In this document: in pieces, positions 1 through 11,249 of the stretch
Numbering within the stretch: the first letter of the stretch is position 1
Layout: the number at the start of each line of letters is the position of its first letter
NCBI GenBank assembly: GCA_018398585.1
Contig: JAGTTD010000014.1
Coordinates: 20,893,387-20,957,386, forward strand
Length of the DNA stretch: 64,000 bases
Reading direction: 5' to 3'
Source of the DNA: Simmondsia chinensis
Taxonomy: Eukaryota; Streptophyta; Magnoliopsida; Caryophyllales; Simmondsiaceae
Made by a program: the position numbers and the translations under genes
The notes under the pieces: model-generated
Database searches by the model: none
What the model saw: only the letters and a program-made list of their open reading frames with translations
What the model was told of the DNA's origin: nothing

Positions 1-719
1 TGCTGTATTCTCAGCTCCTGCTCAGCATAAACACATTTCCAGACCTGTTCCACTTGCTGCAAACTTGTTCCAGGTCAAAATTAGTGGTTGTTTCAAGAAG
101 ATTCTCCATTGGGAGGACATTTGCAAGATTTTTCACAAGTTATTACCGAATCTAAGGCAACTCAAGATCCTTTGAAGTTACAAGAGCATGTTGAAGTTCC
201 GGGTTGCCGAGCATATAAGAAATAAGCATTTCAAGCTGTGAAAATTCAACATCCTTGATTTGAAGCTAAGTTTCTCCCTAAATTCTCGATGACAAGAATT
301 TCTTAAGGGGGGAGTATTGTTATGATTCTAATAAATCGGGCATGTGAATTAGTATAAGTCATTAGAATGTATAAGGCATTAGAATAATATGTTAGTGGAG
401 CTTATTAGCCATTAGCTTCATGAGGAGATTGGCGCCAAAGTCGATTAGTCCTTGGTCAAGACAAGTCAAGGATGGTGGCTGGAGTTTAGTAGGTTGGTTA
501 TGTTGACATCTTGATTCATTGTATCTCCATATATTTGAGGCTTATCCATCTTAAGTGTTTAGTAGTATAAAAGATGTAATGTCTCTCTTATAATTCATAA
601 CTTTAATGAATGAATTGATATTCTCTTTCTCATCTAAATTCCTCTATTTCTTTTCTCATCTCAACTCTATTTCTTCAACTATCGTAGGTTATGATCGTAG
701 CTCAGGCTCATTCGTAACA
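1..719 (+). mobile_element. 3' end of a Ty3/gypsy LTR retrotransposon (element G)
   Basis: Positions 1-302 look like the decayed tail of a gypsy polyprotein with several in-frame stops. A purine-rich polypurine tract (about 304-316, containing AAGGGGGGAGTATT) follows, then a TG...CA-bounded LTR. The rest of the element lies outside the window. The tail-tract-LTR order gives plus orientation. The five bases after the LTR (ATCTT, 720-724) would be the right copy of a target duplication, which cannot be checked here. No protein domain is recognisable in this short tail. Confidence 0.75.
318..719 (+). repeat. 3' LTR of element G
   Basis: A 402-bp LTR that starts TGTTA and ends TAACA, a perfect 5-bp terminal inverted repeat. 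A TATA-like box (TATAAAAG, 566-573) lies in its second half. TCTCAT/CTCTATTTC-rich sequence before the end resembles the other gypsy LTRs of this window. No partner LTR is in the window. Confidence 0.75.
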
Positions 720-1369
720 ATCTTAAAATCTTACAATTCTACGATTTGACAATTGTCGACCAATCTGAATTTTAAGTAGAATCTTAATTTTGTAAAATCT
801 GACTATTCTTTGGTATTGCATGAAATTAATGGATAGAATTGTCATATAGGTTTACGATTCTACAGATTCGATTTTGATTCTCCAACGCACACAAACAAAA
901 AGTTAAAATATAGAAAAATGACACATATATTGTAAAGGAACTTACTTTATTAGTTTGAAGTAAAAGAAAGTTAACTAAAAGTTATATACTTTCAAGAAAC
1001 TTAAATTAAGTTTAGTTTTATGCTTTAACCATAATATAAAGTTTGATTAGCAATATCTATCTTAAAAGCTCTCATGTTTGTTGGACCCTAAAATGACACA
1101 TTGATGTTGGATGCTAGTATTTTTATCATATTTTATTATATTTCCTATATATACCCATCTAAGTAAACGTCTTGTTAATAATATTTTGAACCATATAAGT
1201 AATATTAATCCGAAAAAAATTTAAATATACATTTAGTAGAGTCTTACGATTCTGGATTCCGTTCTGCGATTCCGATTCGAAAAGCCCCTATTGATTCTAA
1301 GTAGAATCCTAATTCTAATAACTTTCAACAAGTATTCAAGTTACTAATGAGTTATTAGCAATTTATTAT
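720..1369. other. AT-rich DNA with degenerate GATTCT/AGAATC motifs, no gene seen
   Basis: No coding potential was recognised. Copies of GATTC-type motifs recur at about 740-880 and 1235-1320, including an imperfect palindrome (GATTCTAAGTAGAATC, about 1293-1308). They suggest an old dispersed repeat or small DNA element, but no clean terminal repeats or target duplication were found. Confidence 0.4.
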
Positions 1370-2370
1370 CGAGTAATGACCTAGCTCTTTACGAGTTTTC
1401 AATAAACAACTCACAAATTTTAACAACCTAATCTCACCCATTTTTCGAACTCGTCTCATTAAACTTATCAAGTTCCTAAATCAAACATACATAGGTTATT
1501 AGCATGACACTGTAAGGAGGTAAGTCTTATCACTGATGACAAAGCACACGAGCCAAACACACCCCTATTTAAACTCGGCTTATTAAACTATTGAGCCCAT
1601 ATTTCAAACATAAAACAGCTTTTTATAGAAGTGATGTTAAATTTGACCTGGCCTTTTTTAGGCCTGGCCTAGGAAGTTGTCACACATGAGATCCACATAT
1701 AAGCTCAAGTACGGTTCCATTCTAAAACCCATTGGCAATTGTTAGAGTAACTCACTAGGCTTATATGTTGGTCTCTTCTTTCTTATAACTCCTAGGCATG
1801 ATTCACATTTGAATCACATATAGAATTCTTAACAAGTAGTTTGGATGTAAGTAGGCAATGCAATCTCTTGGCCAATACTAGGCCAATGCCAAGCCTAGTG
1901 AGTGTAGCACATTGCCTTTTAAACTCGATTTATTAAGCTTATTGATCAATCAAGCAAACATAAACGGGCTTACTTGATTAGTATACAAGAAGGCAGTAGG
2001 TCTTTGTACCAATACCAAATCCAACACTTTCCTTACTCTGGAGACAAGCTCATATTGGATCATTATTTGTTCATTATCGAATGATAAATAAGCTCTTAAC
2101 CACCCCTACAAACTATTCATAATTTTGACGAGTCGAACACACACCAATCCATACTCAGTTCATTAAGTTAATTGAGTCACTATATCAACCATAAACGCTC
2201 TTTTAACATGAGAACTGACCGAATACTGAGCCCATTTATGCGGAGGTAAGTCTCATTGCCAATGCAAATCCTAACTAATTTAGCACACCCCTTTTTAACA
2301 CTACTAGTTAATCCCATCAAGCTCTCAAATGTAACATAAACGGACTTTTAACACGAGTATCTACCTGTAG
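1370..2370. repeat. Degenerate tandem array, unit about 129 bp
   Basis: A phrase of about 20 bases beginning GGAGGTAAGTC recurs at 1516, 2242 and 2371. The 129 bp from 2242 to 2370 make the clearest unit. Each unit also carries CACACCCC(T)TTTTAA, a TTATTAA..ATTGAGC phrase, a (T)CAAACATAAA phrase and CTTTTAACA(C/T)GAG. Further diverged units lie around 1380-1515, 1900-1990 and 2120-2240. The last recurring phrase at the right lies inside the 3-ketoacyl-CoA synthase fragment. Confidence 0.5.
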
Positions 2371-2644
2371 GGAGGTAAGTCTCATTGCCGATGCCGGACC
2401 GAATGAGGACTTTCCTTTGGAAATCAATGGCCTCTCGGGGGAACTTGTCCATGGTTTCAGAGTGCTCAAGGAAAGAGGAAATGGGGGCTCGGTGGATGTC
2501 GTTGGCTTTGTAACACTCAAATTCTACCAAGTAAACCCTCTTCGTCATTCTTTGCGTCATGTAAAGCGCTGCTACTATTGTCATCAACGCTATTTGCATT
2601 TTCAACTCCCAAAGTAACTTGGCAATCTCATATGCCGTTTCCAT
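2348..2644 (-). pseudogene. 3-ketoacyl-CoA synthase fragment (5' end only)
   Basis: A 98-codon frame on the minus strand reads as the N-terminus of a plant 3-ketoacyl-CoA synthase, the condensing enzyme of very-long-chain fatty acid elongation in the endoplasmic reticulum. Seen: a hydrophobic segment (about residues 10-30), then VYLVEFECYK (family VYLVDFACYKP), FLEHS, a block like EALEFQRKIL (here EAIDFQRKVL) and RSGIGNETYLP (family RSGLGEETYLP). The family protein is about 450-530 residues, so the catalytic domain with its Cys-His-Asn residues is missing. The frame leaves the family after ETYLP and stops 7 codons later, where the degenerate repeat array begins. ATG at 2644 is the natural start, and a TATA box lies about 85 bp upstream. 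Best read as a truncated gene copy; a database comparison would fix the subfamily. Confidence 0.72.
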
Positions 2645-2727
2645 ATTTGCTACTACTGCAAGTACTAACTTGTGATGCTGATTTTGTGATCAAGTTAGGA
2701 TCCCCGTCCTGGGATAAGTGGGGGTGC

Positions 2728-2735
2728 TTTTTATA
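2728..2735 (-). promoter_or_regulatory. TATA box upstream of the 3-ketoacyl-CoA synthase fragment
   Basis: On the minus strand CTATAAAAAGC lies about 85 bp upstream of the ATG at 2644, a normal plant TATA-to-start distance. The duplicated fragment therefore seems to carry its own core promoter, which favours a DNA-level duplication over a processed copy. Activity is unknown. Confidence 0.45.
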
Positions 2736-2744
2736 GTTGTAAAA

Positions 2745-3348
2745 TTAAATGCAGTTCTGATACAACATAGGACAAGAATAACCCCATTGTGACATGGAAC
2801 TAGAAGACATAATCCTTTCCAAGGACGGATTGCTTCAAGGGCATGTGCGGAGGACAGGCTCAAATAGGCAGAGATCGATTTGAAGTAGGATTTGTTCTTT
2901 GAGTTAGATTGCTATGAGGAGTACCAAAGTTTGATTTAAGTAGGATTAGTTTTTATAGTATGATTATTATTAGTAGGGTTTTTATGCCTATAAATAGGCC
3001 ATTAGCTTATAATTTTAGGAAGCTTTTGATTATTATATTATTTTTGATGTTTTGTAATTTAAGTTGATCTTTGAAAATTTTATTTTGAAAGAGTTCAACA
3101 AAAGTTACATAGCTCTTTGGATTATTGCTCAGATGTTCGCAAAATCAACCCTTTTTAGCCTATTTTTTTCAATCCAGCATCATTGGATACGATTAACGGG
3201 TTAGAGGCTTCCTATCCTTCCCATCATGTGTCTTGGAAGTCCGAGACTGCAGGTAGGATCTTTAGACCAATTTGCATCAGGTTCACAAATAGCAGTAGTA
3301 GGATTTGTGGTTTAATAGTGTAATTTATTAATTTTTTGGTTCTACGTG
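2745..3348. other. Noncoding stretch with an LTR- or promoter-like core
   Basis: No gene was seen. A good TATA box (CCTATAAATAGG, 2987-2998) is followed by T-rich leader-like sequence, an arrangement common in plant LTRs. No matching second LTR, primer site or polypurine tract was found, so this may be an old solo-LTR remnant. Confidence 0.3.
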
Positions 3349-3350
3349 TT

Positions 3351-3369
3351 TATATATATATATATATAT
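3351..3369. repeat. (TA)n microsatellite
   Basis: About nine uninterrupted TA dinucleotides. Confidence 0.9.
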
Positions 3370-4780
3370 TTCACTAAAATAAAGTACCAAAAGACATATT
3401 ATGTACAAGGGGTGCAAAAGTGCTCGTGTTGTAAGGGGAAAAATTGAAGAGGGGTAGTCGGAATTTATTAAATACGTTAGGTACTCTCAATTCTAACGTG
3501 ACTCAATTATTAAACTTGCAATCGGTGAGTTATCAGCCTATTTAATTAGATGAGTAACTTTTTAATACATGCCAATGTTCTAATTTAAAAACACGTTAGA
3601 ATTACATCCTAATGGTTAACAATAATAATGATTATATGTTATACTTAAAATTGTGGTAATAATTTATGAAATTAACATGATTTTAAAAAGTTTAAATTAT
3701 CTCATATCCACAGCAGTTGCTTATCTACGTAATTATATAAACAAGTTAAACATGTTGAAAACGAGTTGACCAATCCAAACTAAAATTCACAATAATTACT
3801 TAAACATTTGTATTAATTGCCACAACCCAAATCTGCTATTCCCTTATTATATTCACGTCATATCAAACTTTATACTCAATACACCTCAAAATTGGCATTA
3901 TAAGTGGGTCTTGCATGCAGCAAGGGCTTTGCTTGCTAGGATTGTGCTTAATGGTAGGAGGGTAAAAGAGATCATGCAACTCTTATTTTCCACCAAATTA
4001 TACCTCACATTTCAACTAACGACTCCATGCAATTAGGGTTTACTGTGCGTTAGTACGATGACATTTGGTGAAATTATTTTTGAGCGAGTAAACTTTGTTT
4101 TTCAATGTTTCGATCACTAGATTATGGTGAACTAAATTTTTTATATTCGACATGGTGACTTTTCAACCGAACTTTAAAAAAAAATAAAAAATTTGATATT
4201 GTACTAAAAGGGTGATGTCATATATTGAAAACGTGATTTGATATATTGGAAAGGTGATGTAATGCTTTGATTTTGGACTAAAAAGTTATTTCACCTTAAT
4301 CGGTATACTAAAATTTTCAAATACATAACTTTTGAACTTAAAAGTTATTTTTTAACCAAAGTTCAAGGTACTAAAGTTTATTTCTTCTAAAAATTTGTAC
4401 AAACAAAAATGGGCAAAGATCCTGTTTCCAATATAATTGAACAGCTTGCTATTATAAATAGACAAGTATGTATACAAGCAACTAATTATATCTCCAAAAC
4501 ATATAAAATACTTTCTTGTAAAATTCCATGTAGGTATAAGATGCGCACCTACAAAATGCCACCTTATATAACACCCCGTATATATAAAATGCCTACTTGA
4601 TAAAAGGCCATGTACAGGCAAAAAGCCTACTTGATAAAATGCCCTATACATGCAAAATGCCTACTCTACATACATAATCTTGCATACTGTCCAGTACAAT
4701 GCAGCAACTAGCTAAATGATAGAGACAAACATGCTTATTTTCCAAATCATACTTATCAACCGTTCTCTTCTTTTCTAAAA
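3370..4780. other. AT-rich intergenic DNA, no gene seen
   Basis: No family was recognised on either strand; the frames at 4352-4651 and 4409-4600 are low-complexity. AAAATGCC-type words recur irregularly at about 4552-4660. GTGATGTCATATATTG-like phrases recur near 4210-4260. Confidence 0.4.
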
Positions 4781-5016
4781 CGCAGAGGAAGAGAAAAAGA
4801 TGAGACGAGCAAGGCTTCTTGACTTATTCATTCACATCCCTCTTCCTAGCAACCCCCTCTTCGGAGCAATAATCGTTCAGGCCCTCAGTCCATCTTAAGG
4901 AAATATCAAGCCAAGTGTATAGCTAGAGCTTGAGTTCAGCTTATTATTACGAACCCTATCTCAATCCAAACTCCAATATGATGAGTAAGCACACTGACAA
5001 ATTTATCGCAAATATT

Positions 5017-5034
5017 TGGCGCTGCCTGTGGGAA
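5017..5034 (+). other. Primer binding site of the Tat-like remnant
   Basis: TGGCGCTGCCTGTGGGAA resembles the TGGCGCC(G/A)TCTGTGGGAA primer site of Tat/Ogre-type gypsy elements, generally assigned to tRNA-Arg. The equivalent site in the second copy is at 39931-39948 and is more decayed. Confidence 0.5.
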
Positions 5035-5326
5035 GGATCATAAACTTATGCCAGGCTTGGTATTTCTTGTAAGATTCAAACATTTTTAATATCAGGTGAG
5101 TTGATTTTCAGCATTTTTTGGTCTCTTCTTGCATTTTTTTTTTTGATAAGAACGAGCCTAATCAGGCAAAGTTAATCAATGAAGCTCGCCCTAGTTTTTC
5201 TGATTATACAAAGAGATTATGCTTGAGGAACTCAAGTATTTTACCTCCTTTGAACACTTTTAAGCATATTTTTTGAACATATAAAGAGATTTGCTTAAGT
5301 AAGTCAAATATAGTTATATCCTTTTT

Positions 5327-6180
5327 ACCTCCTTTTTATCTTTTCTTCGATCAAAATCTTTAAAACTCATCATAGTTACATAGAACTCTTCAAGAGCTTC
5401 ATTTTGATAGGTAACTCGATCCATAGCTCTTCACAGATTAAAGTTGTGTGCTTTTTAAGTCACAGGACCGAGTTATATCACCACCATGTGGATAAAATGC
5501 CCCCTTCATCCTTCTTATATTTTCTTTTATTAAAAACTATAAAAATCATCATAGGTGCATAGAACTCTTCAAAATCTTAGTTTTGATCGGTTATTTGATC
5601 TGTAATTTTTTACGGATTAAAAGTTATGCCCGTTTTAAGTCATAGGGCCAAGTTATATAACCACGACATGGGAAAAACCGCCCACTTCATCCTTCTCATA
5701 TTTTCTTTGATCAAAAACTTGAAAAATCATAATATTTACATAAAACTTTTCAAAATCGTTGTTCTGAAAGGTAATCCTATTTGTAACTCTTCATGTAGTA
5801 AAATTATGCCCATTTTAAGTGATAGGGCTAAGTTATATAACCACGACGTGGGAAAAAGCCCATTTCATCTTTCTTATATTTTCTTTGAACAAAAACTTGA
5901 AAAATCATCATAGTTATATAGAGCGCTTCAAAAGCTTCGCTTGATAGTAATTCGATCCACAATTCTTCATGGATTAAAAATTATACCCGTTTTAAATCAC
6001 AACAGCCCTTGCGTATGGAAAACGTCCACCTCATTCTTTATAAATTTTATTGGGTCAAAATTTGAAAAAGTCATCATAGTTATGGAGACCTCTTCAAGAC
6101 CTTCATTTTAATATGACTCATTTTATAACTCCTTAGTGACAAAAAGTTATGTCTGTTTAAAATTATGGGATACTTTGTAT
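5327..6180 (+). repeat. Leader minisatellite, about five units of 170-182 bp
   Basis: Units start near 5327, 5503, 5685, 5863 and 6031. Each carries (C)TTCATCCTTCTTAT, TTTTCTTT.ATCAAAA, ATCATCATAG, a (A/G)GAACTCTTCAA(A/G)A phrase, AACTCGATCC and AAGTTATGCCCGTTTTAAGT. Two further diverged units lie at about 40110-40470, behind the homologous LTR end. The repeat thus belongs to the retrotransposon leader and is not a local satellite. Confidence 0.65.
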
Positions 6181-6745
6181 ATTCCAAGCTTAGGCTTTGA
6201 CCACCACCATCAACCCATTAACCCCCCGCAGCACACCATAACCACCACCACTACAGGAAAATGCCCACTTTGAAAAATTCCCACTACTGAAAAATGCCCA
6301 CCACTGCCGCCGTGACGTTTCACCATGCACCAACCCATAACGCTCCACCTTCACCACCCAATGTTTCGCCACCACCACCTCCAATCAACATTGAAGTCCT
6401 TAACCACCGAGGGTAGACCACCCTTGGATTCTAATATCACCACTACTACTACCACCACCGTGTGCGACAAATGCGATGACTCTTCGAATTCCACCCTACC
6501 ACATGCTACTGTGCACGCCCTTAGTCGCCACGTCACTTCCAAAGCCAGCACGCTACCTTTCATATTACAGCCTTGCTCTGCCACTTTGTACACCACCGCC
6601 AATGTCGTGCACCACTATTCACATTCAACAACTACCATTTGTGCGCATATCTGAACATCACAACTACCCGCGCTGACCATCGCCGGGCTGCAATGGCTCA
6701 ACCACCATTCTATCTCTCTTCCATTCGTTGGGGTAGTTCATCCCT
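6181..6745. other. CAC/CCA-rich low-complexity stretch, no gene supported
   Basis: CACCAC-type trinucleotides dominate about 6200-6450. Open frames of up to 109 codons exist on both strands, but they are rich in His/Thr/Ser (plus) or Val/Trp/Gly (minus). They follow from the base composition and resemble no family I know. Confidence 0.4.
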
Positions 6746-7370
6746 AATTAAACCCTAATTGCATTAATTTTGTTATAATCTAGTTTACACCAACTCTGAT
6801 TGAATCCATCTTTGTTATAATATTTGTTTAATTCAACCCTAATTAAGTCAATTTTTAATACAATCTTAGTTCAATTCATCCCGGATTGAACTAATTTTTG
6901 TCACAATCTTAGTTCAGTCCAGCCTTGGTTAAACCAATCTTTGTTACAATCTTAGTTTAATTCAACTTTGATCAGTTACAATTTTTGATCAAATTAAATC
7001 CTAATTGGATCAATTTTCACAACAATCTTAATTCAATTCAACTCTAAATAGGTCAATTTTCATTTCATTTCAACTTAATTCATCCCTAATTGGGTTAATT
7101 TTTATCATAATCTTAGTTTAGTTCAACACCGATTTAATCAATTTTTGTTACAATCTCTATTCAATTCAACCCTAAATGGGCTAATTTTCATCACAATTTT
7201 AGTTTAGTTCAACCATGATTGACTCAATTTTTGTTACAATCTCTACCCAATTCAACCTTAAATGAGTTAATTTTCATCACAATCTCATATTTCAACCCCA
7301 GTTGAACAAACTTTCATTACTATCTCAGTTTAATTAAATGTCAATTTTGTCAATTTTCATTAGAAACCGA
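6746..7370 (+). repeat. 43-bp minisatellite, about 14 units
   Basis: The consensus unit reads roughly TTCAATTCAACCCTAATTG followed by AGTCAATTTTTGTTACAATCTTAG. The clearest spacing is between CAATCTTAG at 6861, 6904 and 6947 (43 bp each). Later units are more diverged and vary in length. No coding sequence is present. Confidence 0.65.
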
Positions 7371-9309
7371 AAGTCGGCTTTTATCATAGTCTCAATTCAA
7401 CAAAACCTTGCTTCAATTCAATATTCATTGCAATTCATATTGAATCAATTCTCATTCGATTAAGTTGTATAGAAGTATATTTTTCTTAAACGTCATTCCT
7501 ATTCGAGTAATTCTCATTCACCCTATTTGTGACTCTAACTTTGCCCTATTTGCCCATGAATGTGCTTTATTGTAATTTCTTATGTCTTTGATAATCTCAC
7601 CTAAATCTTTTTTGTATTCTTATCAAAATTAAGGTTCTTTCAATTACTATTCCATACCTCGGCACTACTAGATAGTTTATGGTCATATTTAGCTATTATG
7701 AAACGTCAAAAGCCATCAGCTTTCCATCTCGAGGACCTCAATTATACAATTTTCTCTCAGTAAATCACGGGTGATTAAACTTCTGCACATGTTATTGGAA
7801 ATGAACAAAATATTAGTTTCCTTCTATTAATCTCATACGATTTAAAAATTCATCGAGTAATGCCTTCTACTGAAAATTACGGCTGCTTACTATATATCAT
7901 CTTTGTTTTTCATTTCCATTAGGTAATTATAGAAACATCACATACTAGTTGCAAAAATGTTCACATCACTGGCACTTCATAAGTGCCGCACGTACTTAAA
8001 CTTCTTTTGTTTCAAATTAACTTATAGAATATCAACATTCTATCTTAAATAATTTTAGCCACTATTTGTTTTATTTGGTTTGTAATTGAGTGTGATGTGG
8101 TCGCCGTAAAAAAGAAAACAAAACAAATGTGCAAAAGGAACTCATAGCAACTAGGGAATGAGCCTAAATTTGAACTGCAAGTCTTTGACCTCAACCACTC
8201 ATCGATTCGTAGAAAAGGTTGTGATATTTTTTGCTGTATCCAACTTCGGTTATACCGTTAGTTCAACTTGTGCTTCAATTAAGAAGACATGGTTAAATGT
8301 TTTTGTGGATTTTTTAATATATATGTTGATAGAGAATAAAAGGATATGGATCTAACTTAAGTGGCAGTTAAAGTGACAAAGCTGGGCCCACTGACACCTT
8401 TCTTCATGCACTTAAAAGTTAGGGGATGGAGAAAAACCCAAGAGGTCAGCAGTCCACTTAAAAGTCCGAGTTAATTAGGTTTTTAAGCCTGGCACCCTTG
8501 ACTTATAATAGCTCGAATGAGTTTAGGTTTGACAAGATCAAGATGGAGCAAACCATATTTAGGTCACTAGATTAGGACATACGTAATCACGGTCAAGCCT
8601 TGACCGTCGATGCCCAAATCAGTGGCGTGAACCTAAGTTCATCTGAGTTATCAAGTATTGATAGTAGTGTTAAGACCAATGTAATCAAGGTTAAGCATTG
8701 GCCGTCCAAGCCTTAATCGGATGGCTCAATTCTCAACTCGTCGAAATTTTGGAACAAACTAAAATGGAAAGTTCATATCTGAAACCCAAAAGACTATTTT
8801 ATTGAACAAGTAAGTACAGTAAGTTTTTCTACGCTAAGTTGAGCTGCGCTATGTTACACTTCTCCTAAGAAAAGAGCATAAATATGTTGTTAAAAAACCT
8901 GAAGAAGTTTTGAATTGTCCAGGTGTGTCTTGGACTACAACAGCATCCTTAATTTATGGATAAACTAAATAACAACTACCCCCTGTTTTCGTGGCACTTT
9001 CTTCCCCTGCCAGGCCACCAAGCTTCTTCTTGCATGCTATGGATCAATGAACATGTCCATGATTTAGTTTTGGAGGAAATTCCTAGAAGCCCAAGTCCTA
9101 ATTTCTTACTAAAGTCCCCTCTAGAAGCCCTGCATTCTCTTAAATTAAGCTCAATGCTCAAGTATACGAAATTGCTCTACAAGTAACTGCCTCGAGCTTG
9201 GAAACCACCTGTCTTGCAACCTTCTTAGCAGACCCTTGAGCTCGAGCTCCCTTTTGCCCATCAACCATCTCGAGCCTCGAGTGGTTGGTACCCTTGTTGG
9301 GGTATGATC
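7371..9309. other. Intergenic DNA, no gene recognised
   Basis: Several short open frames (8158-8355 plus, 8956-9186 plus, 9151-9357 minus) show no recognisable domain and no support from start context or length. A GGTCAAG..TTGACCGTC-like phrase appears twice (about 8590 and 8690), suggesting a small diverged duplication. Confidence 0.35.
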
Positions 9310-10511
9310 TATTAGGAATAATATCCTAAAATCTAGATTTATTTTGCAAACATCCATTTTCTCATTAAATTTGTGTAACTGAGCATATATATTGCATGTG
9401 ATTTTCTTTTAAATATCGTCCATGAGATGGATAGAGTCCTCAGATTACATTTTACATGTTTGTTCTAGGTACATGTGGGAAACAAATATATATAAATATA
9501 TATAAATATATACAAAGAAAAACTGCACAGCTCGATTTGCGTGAACCGGATCAGACGAACCAGCATGTGACACGTCTCCCTGCTCGAGGACGAATCATAC
9601 GTCGCCACGTGTCACGCATTATTTAAAATAAAAAAAGCGTGTTTTTTCCCGAAATTGAAACGATGTGTTTTGAATGGTTTTTAAATAAAATGCTGCATTT
9701 TTGTTTTAATAATGGCGAATCCCACTTTAATTAAAATTAGAATTTTCGCTCTGGTATATTCCTATAAGTAGAGGGGTTTATTCCGAGGTTTGGTATTCAA
9801 GTCGAAATATTTCTTTAGGATTTCTGGAGTAGTTTCGGGAACCAATTGTAGAGAAAAATTTCCGTTGAAATTTTGTTTCCTCAGTTTAATATTTTTTGGA
9901 GCCCACCCTCCGGGCAGTTCGAAGTCATTGCATAGAAAGTCTCGGAGTCTTGATTTTGAAAAATATTATTATCTTTCTGGTTTTTCTTTTATTGGAGCAA
10001 TTCCAGGTATGTTTTTCTTTCCTTCTTCTTTTAGTTTCGCTTTTCAATTTATTTATAGTATTCGTTATTATGCCTGTTTAAGTTTATGTATTGTTATGAA
10101 TGTATTAGAGTATAAGGCTTGTAGATCTAAATTAAGAATTTAGATCTGTTGATTTAAATTATGAATTTAAGTCAATAGATTTAAAATTAGGAATTTTAAA
10201 TCGACCTTAGGTTTAGAGTTATGAATTCTAAACCTGCCCCACTGCGTAAACTTAAGGGAGAATTTTGAAATTCATCCCAACAACTGATATTAGGGCAAAG
10301 GGTTTATAGAGATAAACCTATTCCCTTGAACGCTCGCACGTGAGGTGTCACAAAGCGTTACTCTCCGACCGGGGGCTTAGGTAGGGAGAAGAGTCTCCTA
10401 CTCTAAGTGCTCTAATAGGTGCCTATTGTTGTGACCATAGTTGAGAACTATGAACCCAATAGTTGGCATCAGAGTTTATTTTCTAAAAAAATTTCATATC
10501 TTTTCTCAACA
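9310..10511 (+). repeat. 5' LTR of the copia element, internally deleted
   Basis: 1202 bp against 2147 bp for the 3' LTR. The first ~160 bp and the last ~1000 bp align well by eye. Roughly 0.9 kb present in the 3' LTR (about 14790-15715) is absent here, replaced by a short TATATAAA-rich join at 9488-9520. Confidence 0.8.
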
Positions 10512-10513
10512 AT

Positions 10514-10526
10514 TGGTATCAGTGCC
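10514..10526 (+). other. Primer binding site (tRNA-iMet type) of the copia element
   Basis: TGGTATCAGTGCC, two bases after the LTR end, matches the plant TGGTATCAGAGCC initiator-Met site with one change. Confidence 0.75.
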
Positions 10527-10639
10527 AGTCCCTGATTATATTAATAATATACATGACTAGGTATAATAAGATCGAAAATAAATGGATTGGCAATTTAATA
10601 AAATAGAGATTTTATAGAGAAGAAAAATTAGTTTAATTT

Positions 10640-10870
10640 GACGTATCGATTTAAATTGTTTAAATCAATAATAAATTAATGATTCATTCAGATGGTTGTT
10701 TGTATTTTTGATTTAAATTGTTTGAATCATCAAATTAATTAATTGTTAATTAGATTATTTTAAAGTTTTGATTTAAATAGCTTAAATCGGTTAAAAGATT
10801 TAATAGTTAACTAGGTTGTTTATAATAACGATTTAAATTGTTTAAATCGTTAATGAATTAATCGTTAATT
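10640..10870 (+). repeat. Four palindromic units, period about 60 bp
   Basis: GATTTAAATTGTTTAAATC-like imperfect palindromes start at 10648, 10710, 10770 and 10830 in the untranslated leader of the copia element. The spacings of 62, 60 and 60 bp show a tandem array. Confidence 0.65.
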
Positions 10871-11249
10871 CTGAATAACCCATAAATTTGCAATTATATT
10901 GTTCGTATATTGAGATTGTACGTTATCTATCATGATTTATGAAATCGGACCAAATTGGTTTAATGAGATTAGATACAATTATTTTATGCAAAATTGGATA
11001 AAATTGATCTAATGAGATTAGATTAAATTAATTTAAAAATTTAAAATTTTAATTTTAAAAACTAAAAAATATAAAAAAAAAAATTTTAAATTTGTCAGCA
11101 GACGCTGAGGTCAGCGCCAGCTGCTGACGTTACCATCTGATGTCTGATGTCAGCGCCGACGTCAGCAATTTAAAAAAAATTTATTATTTTTGGGGCATTT
11201 AAACGTCAGTACTGATTTACATAATTATAAATTAATTATTTTTTCAATT

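Larger units (their letters stand above)
4781..6180 (+). mobile_element. Tat-like gypsy remnant: LTR end, primer site and leader
   Basis: The sequence around 4880-5016 matches the LTR end seen again at 39830-39930, sharing the phrases AGAGCTTGAGTT(C/T)AGCT, AACTCCAATATGATGA and TAAGCACACTGAC. A primer-site-like TTGGCGCTGCCTGTGGGAA follows. A leader with a long tandem repeat comes next. No gag or pol sequence follows before unrelated DNA at about 6180, so the element is broken off in its leader. The left limit of the LTR is not resolved. Confidence 0.5.

Noticed and set aside
6190..6654. His/Thr-rich and Val/Trp-rich frames as a possible small protein
   Set aside because: Produced by CAC-type low complexity on both strands, with no domain or context.
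8158..9357. Three short frames as host genes
   Set aside because: No recognisable family, promoter or exon structure.
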